58,869 bases of DNA from Deinococcus aestuarii (GCF_018863415.1 NZ_JAHKSN010000029.1:1-58869); one strand, 5' to 3'. Positions 46,079 to 55,231 are shown, counted from the stretch's first letter. Notes: generated by a model from the letters alone, not told the origin. Program-made: numbers and translations.

Positions 46079-47077
46079 GTGAGACGTTTGCTCCTGGCCA
46101 CCACCGTCCTGCTCCTGAGCGGCACGACCCTCGCCCAGACCAACCGGACCCTGACGATCTACTCGGGCCGGGCCAAGACCTTCGTGGACCCCATCGTGCA
46201 GCAGTTCGAGCGGACGACCGGGATCAAGGTGAACGTCCGGTACGGCACCGACAGCCAACTGGTCGCCGCCCTGCGCGAGGAGGGTGAGCGCAGCCCCGCC
46301 GACGTGTACTGGGGCAACAGCGTCGGCGCCCTCGGCGAACTGGCGAGCGAGGGCCGCTTCACTAAGGTCGGCGCGGCCCTGACCCGCAACGTGTCCGCCG
46401 ACTACGTGCCCGACGACCGCTCGTGGCTGCCCACCACCGTGCGCTTCCGGGTGCTCGCCTACAACAAGGACAGGATCAAGCCCGAGCAGCTTCCGGACAG
46501 CGTGCTCGACCTGCCCAAGATGACGGCCCTCAAGGGGCGCATTGGCTGGACGGTCTCGTACCCCTCCTTCCAGGACTTCCTGGCGGGGATGATCGCCAGG
46601 CACGGCGAGGCGACCACCCGGCAGTGGCTGGAGGGCATGAAGGCGCTGGAGCCCAAGGACTACAAGACGAGCAACGTGGGGATGCTGGAGGCCATGCGCG
46701 CGGGCGAGATCGACGTGGGCCTCACCAACCACTACTACATCCAGCGCGTGGCCCGGCTGAACTATCCCATCGAGACCTATTTTTTCAAGAACGGCGACAT
46801 CGGCAACCTGGGGAACGCGACGGGTGCGGCCATCCTGAAGACGAGCAGGAATCAGGCCGCCGCCGCACGTTTCCTGAGCGCGCTCGTCGGGAAAGACGCG
46901 CAGACCTTTTTTCTGAGCGTGAACTTCGAGTACCCGGTGATCGGCAACATCCTCCAGCCCACCACCATGCTGCCCTACGGCGACGTAACCAAGCGCAGCC
47001 CCCGCATCGACCCCACCGCGTTGCCGAAGAACATCGAGCGGGCGCAAAAGCTCCTGCGGGACGCGGGGCTGTTGTAG
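46079..47077 (+). CDS. Ferric-iron ABC transporter substrate-binding protein
   Basis: 332 residues from GTG 46079, with a signal peptide (LLLATTVLLLSGTTLA) and an FbpA-type binding domain (LTIYSGRAKTFVDPIVQQF; GNSVGALGELASEGRF). The tandem tyrosines NHYYIQR are the classic Fe3+ ligands. It captures iron outside the membrane for the permease and ATPase encoded downstream. An upstream in-frame ATG at 46019 would include the promoter, so it is rejected. Confidence 0.92.
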   Translation: MRRLLLATTVLLLSGTTLAQTNRTLTIYSGRAKTFVDPIVQQFERTTGIKVNVRYGTDSQLVAALREEGERSPADVYWGNSVGALGELASEGRFTKVGAALTRNVSADYVPDDRSWLPTTVRFRVLAYNKDRIKPEQLPDSVLDLPKMTALKGRIGWTVSYPSFQDFLAGMIARHGEATTRQWLEGMKALEPKDYKTSNVGMLEAMRAGEIDVGLTNHYYIQRVARLNYPIETYFFKNGDIGNLGNATGAAILKTSRNQAAAARFLSALVGKDAQTFFLSVNFEYPVIGNILQPTTMLPYGDVTKRSPRIDPTALPKNIERAQKLLRDAGLL

Positions 47078-47150
47078 GGGTGGGGCCTGGTCGCGGCGGG
47101 GGGCCCCGGAGCAGGCGCCCCCCCCCAGCCCGACGGGAAGGCCCGGGGAG

Positions 47151-48734
47151 GTGGACGTGGCCGACCTCAAGGTCCTGCCTCTCATGACCCGCCGACGCGC
47201 TCCCCTGGCCCTGGCCCTGCCCGCGCTGCTCACGGCGCTCGGCGTCCTGCTGCCGCTCGCCTACCTGGTGCTGCGGGCCTTTGGGGCCCAGGGGGAGGAG
47301 CTGCGCGAGATCGTGTTCCGGGTGCGGAACCTGGAGTTGCTGGGCAACACGCTGCTACTGGCCGCCGGGGTGCTGGCGGCGGGGACGGCGGTGGCGCTGC
47401 CGCTCGCCTATCTGGCCGCACGGACGACCTTCCGGCCCCGGGGGCTGCTGATGCTGCTGGGGGTCTTGCCGCTCGCCATCCCGGGGTACGTGGGCGCGTA
47501 CTCGCTGATCGCGGCGGGCGGGCCGGGGGGGACCGTCCAGGCGTTGACCGGACTGAACTGGCCCGGCCCGAGCGGCTTCCGGGGGGCGCTCGGCGTGCTG
47601 ACCCTCTTCACCTTCCCGTACCTGTTCCTGAACCTGCACGCGGCGTTGCGTTCGCAGGACCCGGTGCTGGAGGACGCCGCCCGGCTGCTGGGGCGCACCC
47701 CCTGGCAGACCTTCCGCCTCGTAACGCTGCCGCACCTGCGCCCGGCGTGGCTCTCGGGGGGGCTGCTCGTCACGCTGCACGTGCTGGGCGACTTCAGCGT
47801 GGTCAGCCTGATGCGCTACCCCACCTTCAGCGCGGCGATCTACCAGCAGTACACCGCCGCCTACGACCGGGTGTACTCCGCGTGGCTGGCGCTGATGCTG
47901 CTCGCGGTCACCGCCCTGACCCTCTGGCTGGAGGCGCAGCTGATGCGGGGCGTGTTCCTGGCGCGGGTCTCGCCGGGGGGAGCGCGGCAACCTGCGCGGG
48001 CCCGGCTGGGCCGCTGGGGGCTCCCGGCCTGGACCTTCGTCCTGACCCTGGGTGGGGCGGCGCTCGCCCTGCCGCTGGGGACGATGCTGTACTGGCTGCG
48101 GCTCGATCAGACGCCCTTCGCGCTCTCGGGGCTGCTGGACGCCGCCCGCAGCGCCCTGAGCGCCGCCGGGGTCACGGCGGTTACGACCACGGCGCTCGCC
48201 TTCCCGCTGGCGTACATCGGGAGCCGTTACCGGGGGCGGGCGGCGCGCCTCACCGAGCGGGTCGCCTACCTGGGCTACGCCACGCCGCCGCTGGCATTCG
48301 CGCTGGCGCTGGTGTTTTTCGTGCTGCGCGCGGTGCCCGCCCTGTACCAGACCTTCACCCTCCTGATCCTGGCCTACACCCTGCACTTCGTCGCGGAGGC
48401 GGTCGGGCCGATCCGCACGTCGCTGACGCGGGCGACCCCCCGGCTGGAGGAGGCGGCCCGCGTGCTGGGCGCCCCGCCCGGTCGGACCTTGTGGCGGGTA
48501 ACGTTGCCGATCATGTGGCCCGGGCTGCTGGTCAGCGCAACGTTCGTGTTTCTAAGCGTCCTGAAGGAACTGCCCCTGACCCTGCTGCTGGCGCCCATAG
48601 GGTTCGACACGCTGGCGCGCAATGTCTGGACGTACACCGAGGAGGCGCAGTACGCCGCCGCAGCGCCCTACGCGCTGGCGCTCGCGGCGAGCGGGGCCGT
48701 GCTGACGGGGCTCCTCCTGAGGAGGGAAAGATGA
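47151..48734 (+). CDS. Ferric-iron ABC transporter permease (FbpB-like, two fused halves)
   Basis: A 527-residue protein with about twelve helices and two copies of the permease EAA loop: EDAARLLGRTPWQTFRLVTLP and EEAARVLGAPPGRTLWRVTLP. This is the duplicated form usual for FbpB. GTG 47151 is used; GTG 47157 behind GGGGAGG and ATG 47184 are alternatives. The stop overlaps the ATPase start (ATGA). Confidence 0.93.
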   Translation: MDVADLKVLPLMTRRRAPLALALPALLTALGVLLPLAYLVLRAFGAQGEELREIVFRVRNLELLGNTLLLAAGVLAAGTAVALPLAYLAARTTFRPRGLLMLLGVLPLAIPGYVGAYSLIAAGGPGGTVQALTGLNWPGPSGFRGALGVLTLFTFPYLFLNLHAALRSQDPVLEDAARLLGRTPWQTFRLVTLPHLRPAWLSGGLLVTLHVLGDFSVVSLMRYPTFSAAIYQQYTAAYDRVYSAWLALMLLAVTALTLWLEAQLMRGVFLARVSPGGARQPARARLGRWGLPAWTFVLTLGGAALALPLGTMLYWLRLDQTPFALSGLLDAARSALSAAGVTAVTTTALAFPLAYIGSRYRGRAARLTERVAYLGYATPPLAFALALVFFVLRAVPALYQTFTLLILAYTLHFVAEAVGPIRTSLTRATPRLEEAARVLGAPPGRTLWRVTLPIMWPGLLVSATFVFLSVLKELPLTLLLAPIGFDTLARNVWTYTEEAQYAAAAPYALALAASGAVLTGLLLRRER

Positions 48735-49846
48735 CGGTCGCCCGGCGAACCGAGCCGCTGGCTCAGGGTCTGACCGCAAGCACGCCCATCCTCGAACTCC
48801 AGAACCTCACCAAGCGGTACGCCCCGGGACTGCCCCCCGTGCTGGAGAGCCTGAACCTCAGCGTGGAGGCGGGTGAACTCGTCACGCTGTTGGGACCCAG
48901 CGGGTGCGGGAAGACGACCACCCTGCGTCTGATCGCGGGCCTGGAGACGCCCGACGGGGGGAGCGTGCGCCTGCTGGGGCGCGACGTGACCTCCCCCTTC
49001 GTGCCGCCCGAGCGGCGGGGCGTCGGGCTGGTGTTTCAGGACTACGCGCTCTTCCCGCACCTGACGGTCCTGGGCAACGTGCTGTTCGGGCTCCACACGC
49101 TGCCGCGCCCTGAGCGGTTGACTCGCGCCCGCGAGACGCTGGCCCTGGTCGGCCTGACGGTGTTCGAGTCGCGGCTGCCGCACCAGCTCTCGGGCGGGCA
49201 GCAGCAGCGGGTGGCGCTCGCCCGTGCGCTCGCGCCCCGGCCCGCCCTGCTGCTCCTCGACGAGCCCTTTTCCAACCTCGACGCGGGGCTGCGCCACGCC
49301 ACCCGCCAGGAGGTGCGCACCATCCTGCGCCGCAGCGGCACGACGGCCCTCCTGGTCACCCACGATCAGGAGGAGGCGCTGGCCTTCAGCGACCGCCTGC
49401 TCGTGATGCGCGCCGGGCAGGTCGAGCAGATCGGTCCCCCGCACGAGGTGTACACGCGGCCCCGGACGGCCTTCGTGGCGAACTTCCTGGGGCGCAGCAA
49501 CCTGCTGAGCGGGACGGCGAGCGGCCTCACCGCCCGCACGGCCCTGGGCACGCTACCGCTGGCGGAGGCGGCCCACGGCCCGGTGCTGGTGAGCGTGCGG
49601 CCCGAACACCTCGCCTTCGCCCGCGCGGGCGAGGGGGGCACACCCGTTATCATCCTCGCCCGCGAGTACAAGGGCCACGACGTGACCTACACCGTGCGGC
49701 TAGGCAATCAGGAACTTCTCGTCCACGACGCGAGCGGCGAGGTGCGCCCTGAGGGCGGCGAGGTTCAGGTCCGGGTGACCCAGGCCGCGCGTCCGGTACG
49801 CGCCGGTGAACCGGGGGACCGTTCTTCCTCCGGAAAGGGGACGTGA
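48731..49846 (+). CDS. Ferric-iron ABC transporter ATPase (FbpC-like)
   Basis: A 371-residue ATPase with Walker A GPSGCGKTTT, Q-loop FQDYALFPHL, signature LSGGQQQRVALARAL, Walker B LLLLDEPFSNLD and switch His in LLVTHDQEEAL. A C-terminal TOBE-like domain follows (VSVRPEHLAFA). ATG 48731, preceded by GGAGGGAAAG, overlaps the permease stop. It powers Fe3+ import for this three-gene operon. Confidence 0.95.
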   Translation: MTVARRTEPLAQGLTASTPILELQNLTKRYAPGLPPVLESLNLSVEAGELVTLLGPSGCGKTTTLRLIAGLETPDGGSVRLLGRDVTSPFVPPERRGVGLVFQDYALFPHLTVLGNVLFGLHTLPRPERLTRARETLALVGLTVFESRLPHQLSGGQQQRVALARALAPRPALLLLDEPFSNLDAGLRHATRQEVRTILRRSGTTALLVTHDQEEALAFSDRLLVMRAGQVEQIGPPHEVYTRPRTAFVANFLGRSNLLSGTASGLTARTALGTLPLAEAAHGPVLVSVRPEHLAFARAGEGGTPVIILAREYKGHDVTYTVRLGNQELLVHDASGEVRPEGGEVQVRVTQAARPVRAGEPGDRSSSGKGT

Positions 49847-49992
49847 GGTGCTGCTCTCCCTCCTGCGGATGTGCCTCCACCTCGGGGCCATGACCCAGGG
49901 TGCGGTATCAGCAGCCAGCGTCATTCGGCGAGGCTGTCAAGGGCTGGGAAGTCGGGGGGGCCGGTAAGCTTCCCGGTTCAGCACGTGCAGGT

Positions 49993-50690
49993 TCAGCAAG
50001 TGGCGGGCGAAGTGGGTCGGCCAGTGCGGCTTCTGCGGTTGGACACAGGCTGCCTGCAACGCCGCGCGTCGAGCAACTCCACCGTCGCCTTGGGAAGTTC
50101 GACCGCTGCCCGCACCGGGGCGTCCTCAGCGAGGTAGGTGCGGAGGGTGCGCTGCTCGCGCGGCTCGATGCGGTTTTTCACGCCGAACTCCAGCAGCACC
50201 CGACGCCGGATGTACGCCGTGCGCGCCGGGAGCACGGTCGGGTAGTGCAGGGCGAGGTGCAGGTCGGCGGGCTCCCCCTCCGTGACGACCTGCACCCGCG
50301 CGTCGAGGGCACCCGCCTCACGCAGGTGTGGCAGGACGCGGTCTCGTACGCAGGCCTGCGTCTGAAGGCTCAATTCGGCGATGGCCCGGTCCCGCGCAAT
50401 GCGCGACAGGTCGGTAAGGTCCTCGGGGGTGCGCCCCGACGCACCGAGCAGCCCCAGGGTGATGTCGAGGTCCTCGCTGAAGCGGGTGACCACAGCGTCC
50501 CCCTTGGAGAGGCTGGTCCCCCCCCCTTGAACGCCATCGGCACCTCGCTCCCCTCCAGCGCGAAGGTCTGGGCGAGCACCCACACCACCCACAGGTCCTT
50601 TTCCGGGAGGATGGACTCCCGGTTCTGCCGCTCGGCCACCGCCTCGAGCACGTCGCGTTGCTCTGCCGAGTCTAACGGCAACCAGTTCAA
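49993..50690 (-). pseudogene. AbiEii-type nucleotidyltransferase toxin, frameshifted and 3'-altered
   Basis: The toxin should start at TTG 50690 (MNWLPLDSAEQRDVLEAVAE), where TTGA overlaps the antitoxin stop. It runs to VPMAFKGG, where a run of nine G (plus-strand C9, 50518-50526) breaks the frame. The continuation TSLSKGDAVVTRFSEDLDI, with the family nucleotidyltransferase motifs GG(T)S and SEDLD, is in another frame. It proceeds through LLEFGVKNRI and then loses family resemblance after VELLDARR, ending at 49993. AbiEii is the toxin of type IV toxin-antitoxin systems. This copy is inactive as read, unless slippage on the G tract restores it. Confidence 0.8.
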
Positions 50691-51259
50691 GGCCGGGCGC
50701 TCACCGGATGGGAGGCTCCGCGCGCGTGGGTCGTGATCAGGTCGGCGAGCCAGCCGGGCGAGGGCGGCGTGACCTTCCTCCGAGCGCCTGTGTCCCAGGT
50801 GATGCAGCGCGGTCAGGGCGTCGCCAGCGGCCGTGCCGGCCTGGCGCATCACGTACCCGGGGGCGTGCCGCAACGTCACTTGGTGGTTGCCGACCTTGAA
50901 TGTCTTCTTGCCGCTCACCCGGCACTGAGCACCGCGGTCACGGGCGTCTGGGTGCTGAGGTCATATTCGACGAGCACCTGTGCCCCGGGGGTGGTGACCG
51001 GGATGCCGCGCGCCCGCGCGGAGGTCCGGGCGACCGTGACCGGGCTGGGCGGCGCCCTGTTGACGATCCGGCCGCGTCTGGGTTTGACGTACACGCCGCG
51101 CGCGACCCGCTCGATTACCCCGTTGCTGGTCAACCGGGAGAGCGCCTGATCGATGCTCGCGCGCGTTCCGTACAGCAGCAGTTCAGTCGGGAAGAACGGT
51201 TCTCCCTCGGGTTGTCGCGCGACGAACTGACGCACCTCCGTGCTCGACTTCGCCCGCAT
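50687..51259 (-). pseudogene. AbiEi/DUF6088-type antitoxin, two frameshifts
   Basis: ATG 51259 opens a winged-helix N-terminus (RQPEGEPFFPTELLLYG; LTSNGVIERVARGVYV). The frame stops early, after STQTPVTAVLSAG. The expected continuation KTFKVGNHQVTLRHAPG lies in a second frame from about 50920. The last part, GWLADLITTHARGASHPV, lies in a third frame from about 50757 and ends exactly at the TGA that overlaps the toxin TTG. Together these reconstruct a normal antitoxin of about 190 residues. The operator-like palindrome upstream is intact. Confidence 0.78.
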
Positions 51260-51260
51260 T

Positions 51261-51290
51261 CGTCAGATATCGGTGTGCTCATATCTGACG
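51261..51290. promoter_or_regulatory. 10-bp inverted-repeat operator of the AbiE locus
   Basis: CGTCAGATAT-N10-ATATCTGACG is a perfect dyad ending 1 bp before the antitoxin ATG at 51259. AbiEi antitoxins are known to repress their own promoter through inverted repeats in this position. Confidence 0.8.
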
Positions 51291-51310
51291 AAAGGTAAAT
51301 GGCTTACATA

Positions 51311-52879
51311 CTACCTGCCCGAGCTGTCCTCACCAGAGCGGGCGAAGTCGAGGTGAAGCGGCACCCGCGGACGGGGACGCCCCAGACCCAGGGTGGCGGC
51401 AGGTCCGATCAGCAGCGCCAGCACACTGCCCCAGACCACCCAGTCGCCGTAGCGCACGAAGGGCGTGCGGGTGGCCGAGACGTCGAAAGCAACGCGGTAG
51501 GCGCCCCGCTCTCCCCGGGGGGCGCGGAACTGCACCCGGCCCCAGGGGTCCACGACGGCGCTCACCCCGTCGTTCCCGGCCCGCAATAAGAAGCGCCGCG
51601 TCTCGATGGCGCGCAGGCGGCCCATCTGGAAGTGCTGCTCCGCCCCCGCTCCCCGGCCGAACCACGCGTCGTTGGAGATCACGACGAGCAGGTTCGCCCC
51701 CGCACGCACGGCCTGCCGGCTGAGCGGCCCGAACACCGACTCGTAGCAGATGCTGACGCCCGCCCGCAACTCCCGCAGGGGCAGCACGTTCAGCAGCCTC
51801 CCGGGCGTCAGGCGGGTGGACCCGGCCATTCCCAGGCTGTTCAACACCGGCGTGTAAAGGAAGCCCAGCACCCCCGAGAAGGGCAGGCTCTCCCCGAACG
51901 GCACCAGGACGCGTTTGTCCTGTCGGCCCGTGACCCCGCCGTCCACTCCGTAGGCGCTGTTGCGCGCCTGACCAGGCACGTCGCCTGGAGCGCCCACCAG
52001 CAGGGGCACCCCCAGCCCCCGCAGGGCGGGCAGCACCGTCGGGTCAGAGGCGGGCAGCGGGCTCGCCGTCTCGGGCCACACCACCAGGTCCGCCGCTCCC
52101 GAGCGCAGGGCGCCACGCGTCAGGTCGAGGTAGACCCCCAACTCCTCCAGGGTGCGCCCCCGGGCCTTGAGCCGTGGGTCGATGGCCCCCTGCACGAGCA
52201 CGGCCGTGCGGGGTGCGGGCGGCACGGGGGGCGTGACCTGCCGTCCCCACAGCAGGCCCGCGCCCCAGACGGCCAGCAGCGCCAAAAGGGCCGGGGGCCG
52301 CCTGCCCCAGCCGGCCAGGACGCTGGCGGTCCCGGTCACCAGCAGGGTCAGCAGCGCGACCCCGCCGACGCTGGCGAGCTGGGCCAGCGGGGTCTGGGTC
52401 AGGGCGTACCCGGGCGCGCCCCAGGGAAAGGCCAGGGGACCCCGGGCGCGCAGCGCCTCGAGGAGCACCCAGGCGAAGGGCAGGGCGAGCAGGGTGCGGG
52501 ATCCGAAGGCCACGCGGGTGAGGGCCAGGGGCGCGGCCCAGGTCAGCGCCGCGGCGGGCAGGACCAGCACGGTGAGCAGGCCGCCGAGCGGCCCCAGCAC
52601 GTCCGCCATGCTGGCGGGGAGCCAGGGGAGGTGCACGCTGAAAAAGGCCAGGGCGAACACGAACGCGTGCCCGAAGGCCCCGCGCCCCCCCGTGCTGCGC
52701 GCCAGGCGGCGGTGCAACGCGGCCAGCGGCAGCGGGGCGAGTACGGCCAGCGGTGACGGCAGGAACAACAGGCCCAGCAGCAGGCCGCCCAGGGCGTCCC
52801 CCGGCCAGGCTGGCAGGAGCGGCGGGTTGAGGCGGGTCCGCCAGGCGCGGAAGGTGACGTGGTCGTCCACGCGCCGCAC
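51311..52879 (-). CDS. lnt: Apolipoprotein N-acyltransferase Lnt (copy 2)
   Basis: A 522-residue protein with six or more N-terminal helices and a nitrilase-type domain. Catalytic residues appear as WPETASP (Glu), KRVLVPFGESLPF (Lys) and SICYESVFG (Cys). It is closely related to copy 1 (7578-9050) along its whole length, with shared blocks such as SNDAWFG and EQHFQMGRLRAIETRR. It is divergent from the Met-rich protein/PBP unit. Its function should be final N-acylation of lipoproteins. Confidence 0.93.
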   Translation of the reverse strand: MRRVDDHVTFRAWRTRLNPPLLPAWPGDALGGLLLGLLFLPSPLAVLAPLPLAALHRRLARSTGGRGAFGHAFVFALAFFSVHLPWLPASMADVLGPLGGLLTVLVLPAAALTWAAPLALTRVAFGSRTLLALPFAWVLLEALRARGPLAFPWGAPGYALTQTPLAQLASVGGVALLTLLVTGTASVLAGWGRRPPALLALLAVWGAGLLWGRQVTPPVPPAPRTAVLVQGAIDPRLKARGRTLEELGVYLDLTRGALRSGAADLVVWPETASPLPASDPTVLPALRGLGVPLLVGAPGDVPGQARNSAYGVDGGVTGRQDKRVLVPFGESLPFSGVLGFLYTPVLNSLGMAGSTRLTPGRLLNVLPLRELRAGVSICYESVFGPLSRQAVRAGANLLVVISNDAWFGRGAGAEQHFQMGRLRAIETRRFLLRAGNDGVSAVVDPWGRVQFRAPRGERGAYRVAFDVSATRTPFVRYGDWVVWGSVLALLIGPAATLGLGRPRPRVPLHLDFARSGEDSSGR

Positions 52880-52911
52880 GCTACGGGAGCCGTGTTCAGG
52901 TGCGGTAAAGC

Positions 52912-52943
52912 TTTACACGACGTAAACACACCCCGCTTAAGCT
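52912..52943 (+). promoter_or_regulatory. Tandem TTTACA box (site D)
   Basis: TTTACA (52912-52917), N5, TAAACA (52923-52928), N9 and TAAGCT (52938-52943). A GTG follows 4 bp later at 52948. A reverse TTTAC overlaps the left side (GTAAAGCTTTAC), so it might also influence lnt copy 2. Confidence 0.6.
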
Positions 52944-52947
52944 CGCG

Positions 52948-53022
52948 GTGGAGGAACCCGACATGCCGACCTTCCCCTGTCCGCCCACTTCCCGGCCTCC
53001 CGCGCCGCCGAGGCTCACGTGA
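52948..53022 (+). CDS. Tiny leaderless ORF coupled to the Met-rich protein
   Basis: A 24-codon frame from GTG 52948, which lies 4 bp after the -10 of site D. It encodes a Pro-rich peptide (MEEPDMPTFPCPPTSRPPAP...). Its TGA overlaps the GTG of the next gene (GTGA). An internal ATG at 52963 has GGAGGA upstream. It may be a leader peptide that delivers ribosomes to the next gene rather than a functional protein. Confidence 0.4.
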   Translation: MEEPDMPTFPCPPTSRPPAPPRLT

Positions 53023-53234
53023 CGTCCCCACGCCCCCGCCGGAGACGTGGGGGTCCCTGGCTGGCGGCGGCCCTGGTGCTCGCCGCCGTGCTGGGGGCCG
53101 CCTGGCTCGCCCAATCGCTGTCCGACCGGGGCCTCACCGGTAATCCGGCCATGAACCCCGCGATGCCGAGCATGCCCGGGATGGACCACGAGAACATGCC
53201 CGGCATGGACGGCGCCCCACCCACCACCCCCTGA
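53019..53234 (+). CDS. Small membrane-anchored Met-rich protein
   Basis: A 71-residue protein with a basic N-terminus (SPRPRRRRGG), one helix (PWLAAALVLAAVLGAAWLA) and an exported tail rich in Met, Asp and His (NPAMPSMPGMDHENMPGMDG). Such MxxM/MDH tails bind Cu+ or Ag+ in periplasmic copper proteins. GTG 53019 overlaps the upstream small ORF. The PBP gene follows by 60 bp, downstream of tandem TTTACA site D. Confidence 0.72.
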   Translation: MTSPRPRRRRGGPWLAAALVLAAVLGAAWLAQSLSDRGLTGNPAMNPAMPSMPGMDHENMPGMDGAPPTTP

Positions 53235-53293
53235 GGCGTGCGGACCCCTGACCGGGTGGCCCCCCTGCCCCGCTGAAGAAAGACCTTTCCCCT

Positions 53294-54631
53294 GTGACCC
53301 ACCCCTTGTTTCGCGCAAGTGATTTCCACCTGAGGCGCCGCACGGCCAGCCTCGCCTTCGCCGCCCTGCTGGCCTTCGCCTTGCTCGCGGTGGCCCTGGC
53401 CGGGGTCATCATGCCCGCCCGTCCCACGCCTGCCCCAGTGGCGCTGCCCCCCCGGGGGGACCTGCGCAGCGCCGACGGCCGGGTGCTGGCCGGAGGTGAC
53501 CTGCCCCGGCGCGTCTACCCGCTGGGGCAGGTCGCCGCGCCGGTGATCGGCTTCGTCGGCGCCTCGGGCGGCCTCGAGGGGCTCGAGCGGGTGCAGGACG
53601 ACCGCCTGCGGCGCGGCGAGGACCTGACCCTCACCCTGGACACCCGCGTGCAGGCGGCGGTCGAGGGCGCCCTCACCGACGCGCTGAAGCGCACCGAGGC
53701 CGAATACGCCTCCGCCATCGTCATGGACACCCGCTCGGGCAACCTGCGTGCCGTGGCGTCGGTGCCCGGCTTCGACGCGAACGACTGGCGCGCGGTGCCG
53801 GCGGGACGCTGGCGCAACCGCGCCGCCCTCGACGAGTACGAGCCGGGCAGCGTCGTCAAGGCCCTCACCGTCGCCGCGCTCCTGAACGAGGGCCGCACCA
53901 CGCCGGACACGACCTACGACACCCCGATGTGGCGCCGCGTCGCCGGGGCGACGATCAACGACCTCGTGCCGCACCCCGCCGCCCTCAGGACCCGCGAGAT
54001 TCTGCGCTACTCCAGCAACGTCGGCATGACCCGGCTGGTCGAGGGGGTGCCGCCCGAGCTGCTGCACCGTTACTTCAGCGCGTACGGCTTCGGCCAGCCG
54101 GTGCCCCTGGGGCTGCCCGCCGGGGACGGCCTGTTGCGGGACCCGGCCGACTGGAGCCCGCTGGGCCAGGCCACCATGTCCTTCGGCCAGGGCCTGACCG
54201 TCACCACCCTGCAACTCGCTGCGGCCTTCAACGTGCTCGCGAACGACGGGCGGTACGTCACGCCGCGACTCCTGCTGGACGCCCCGATCACCTCCCGGCC
54301 GGTGCTGACCCCGCAGACGGCCGCCCGCATGCGCGAGATGCTCCACCGGGTGATCGACGACGGCATCCGGACGAAGGCGGAGTTGCCCGGCTACCACGTG
54401 GGCGGCAAGACCGGCACGGCCCAGGTCGTGGTGGACGGCCGCTACAGCGCGTCCGTATTCTCCTCCACCTTCGCGGGCTTCCTCCCGGCGGCGAGGCCGC
54501 GCTTCACGGTCGCGGTGATGGTGCGCGGCGCGAAGCGGGAGTACCAGGGGTCCCAGCTCGCCGCCCCCATCTTCCGTGAGATCAGCTCCGCCCTGCTGTC
54601 CCTGTACGCGGTCCGGCCGGGAGCGAAGTGA
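53294..54631 (+). CDS. Penicillin-binding protein, FtsI/PBP2-type transpeptidase (copy 2)
   Basis: A 445-residue protein highly similar to 3091-4431: N-terminal helix, short linker, GSVVK (SxxK), YSSNVG (SxN) and GGKTGTAQ (KTG) are all intact, as are EYEPGS and REYQGSQLAAPIFREISSAL. It cross-links peptidoglycan on the outer face of the membrane. GTG 53294 is preceded by GAAAGACCTTTCCCCT, resembling the leader of copy 1. It probably shares a transcript with the Met-rich protein. Confidence 0.9.
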   Translation: MTHPLFRASDFHLRRRTASLAFAALLAFALLAVALAGVIMPARPTPAPVALPPRGDLRSADGRVLAGGDLPRRVYPLGQVAAPVIGFVGASGGLEGLERVQDDRLRRGEDLTLTLDTRVQAAVEGALTDALKRTEAEYASAIVMDTRSGNLRAVASVPGFDANDWRAVPAGRWRNRAALDEYEPGSVVKALTVAALLNEGRTTPDTTYDTPMWRRVAGATINDLVPHPAALRTREILRYSSNVGMTRLVEGVPPELLHRYFSAYGFGQPVPLGLPAGDGLLRDPADWSPLGQATMSFGQGLTVTTLQLAAAFNVLANDGRYVTPRLLLDAPITSRPVLTPQTAARMREMLHRVIDDGIRTKAELPGYHVGGKTGTAQVVVDGRYSASVFSSTFAGFLPAARPRFTVAVMVRGAKREYQGSQLAAPIFREISSALLSLYAVRPGAK

Positions 54632-55231
54632 ACCGGGTGGGTGCGCCACACTGCTGCCTTAGCGCCCGGCCTCGACTGCCCCGCCTGTCGTGGGCTGCGG
54701 GATCGTCCCGTGGAGAAGACACCCTGATGCCTCTTACGCCCGGCTGCGACGTGGAGAGGCGACTCCAGTCCCATGAGACCTGCGGCCCGGAGGTGTTCCG
54801 TTCCCACCCCACCTGGGCAACAGAAGCTCTCACCGCTGAAGTTGTGAGGAGGTCCAGAAATACCTAGCTGTTGTGCTCAGGACCCTGGGTTGCCGTCTCA
54901 TGTTGACTCCGCATAGTGAACGAGCCGCGGGTGCGGTGTCCTGTCTGAGTGACGCCCCCTGACGATAACCGAAGATCTCAGCGCTGCCCCCCTGCAGCCC
55001 TGCTCCCGCACATAGATGTCCCGTTGCGGACGTTCGGTTATCACGGCGCTTCCAACCATACAGATGACCATGACGCCTTCTCCTCGACACACTGCTGGCT
55101 GCGCGATGACGTGCGAGCAGGCATCTGGGCCTGTCCGGTCAACCCAGGAGAACGGCCAACCCCGGTCGGCCATTCAAGATGCGCCCCCTGTCCCTCCAGA
55201 CGGTTCCCACCCTTCCTTGAGGAGTGCTTCT
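54632..55231. other. 600-bp region without a convincing gene
   Basis: Open frames here lack protein character. The region contains GATAACCGAA (54964-54973) and its exact inverse TTCGGTTATC (55033-55042), a separated 10-bp inverted repeat. GAGGAG just before 55232 is the ribosome-binding site of the next gene. Lower GC than its neighbours suggests decayed or inserted DNA. Confidence 0.45.

Noticed and set aside
54628..54867. 79-codon plus-strand frame after the second PBP
   Set aside because: No ribosome-binding site, atypical composition and no recognisable family.
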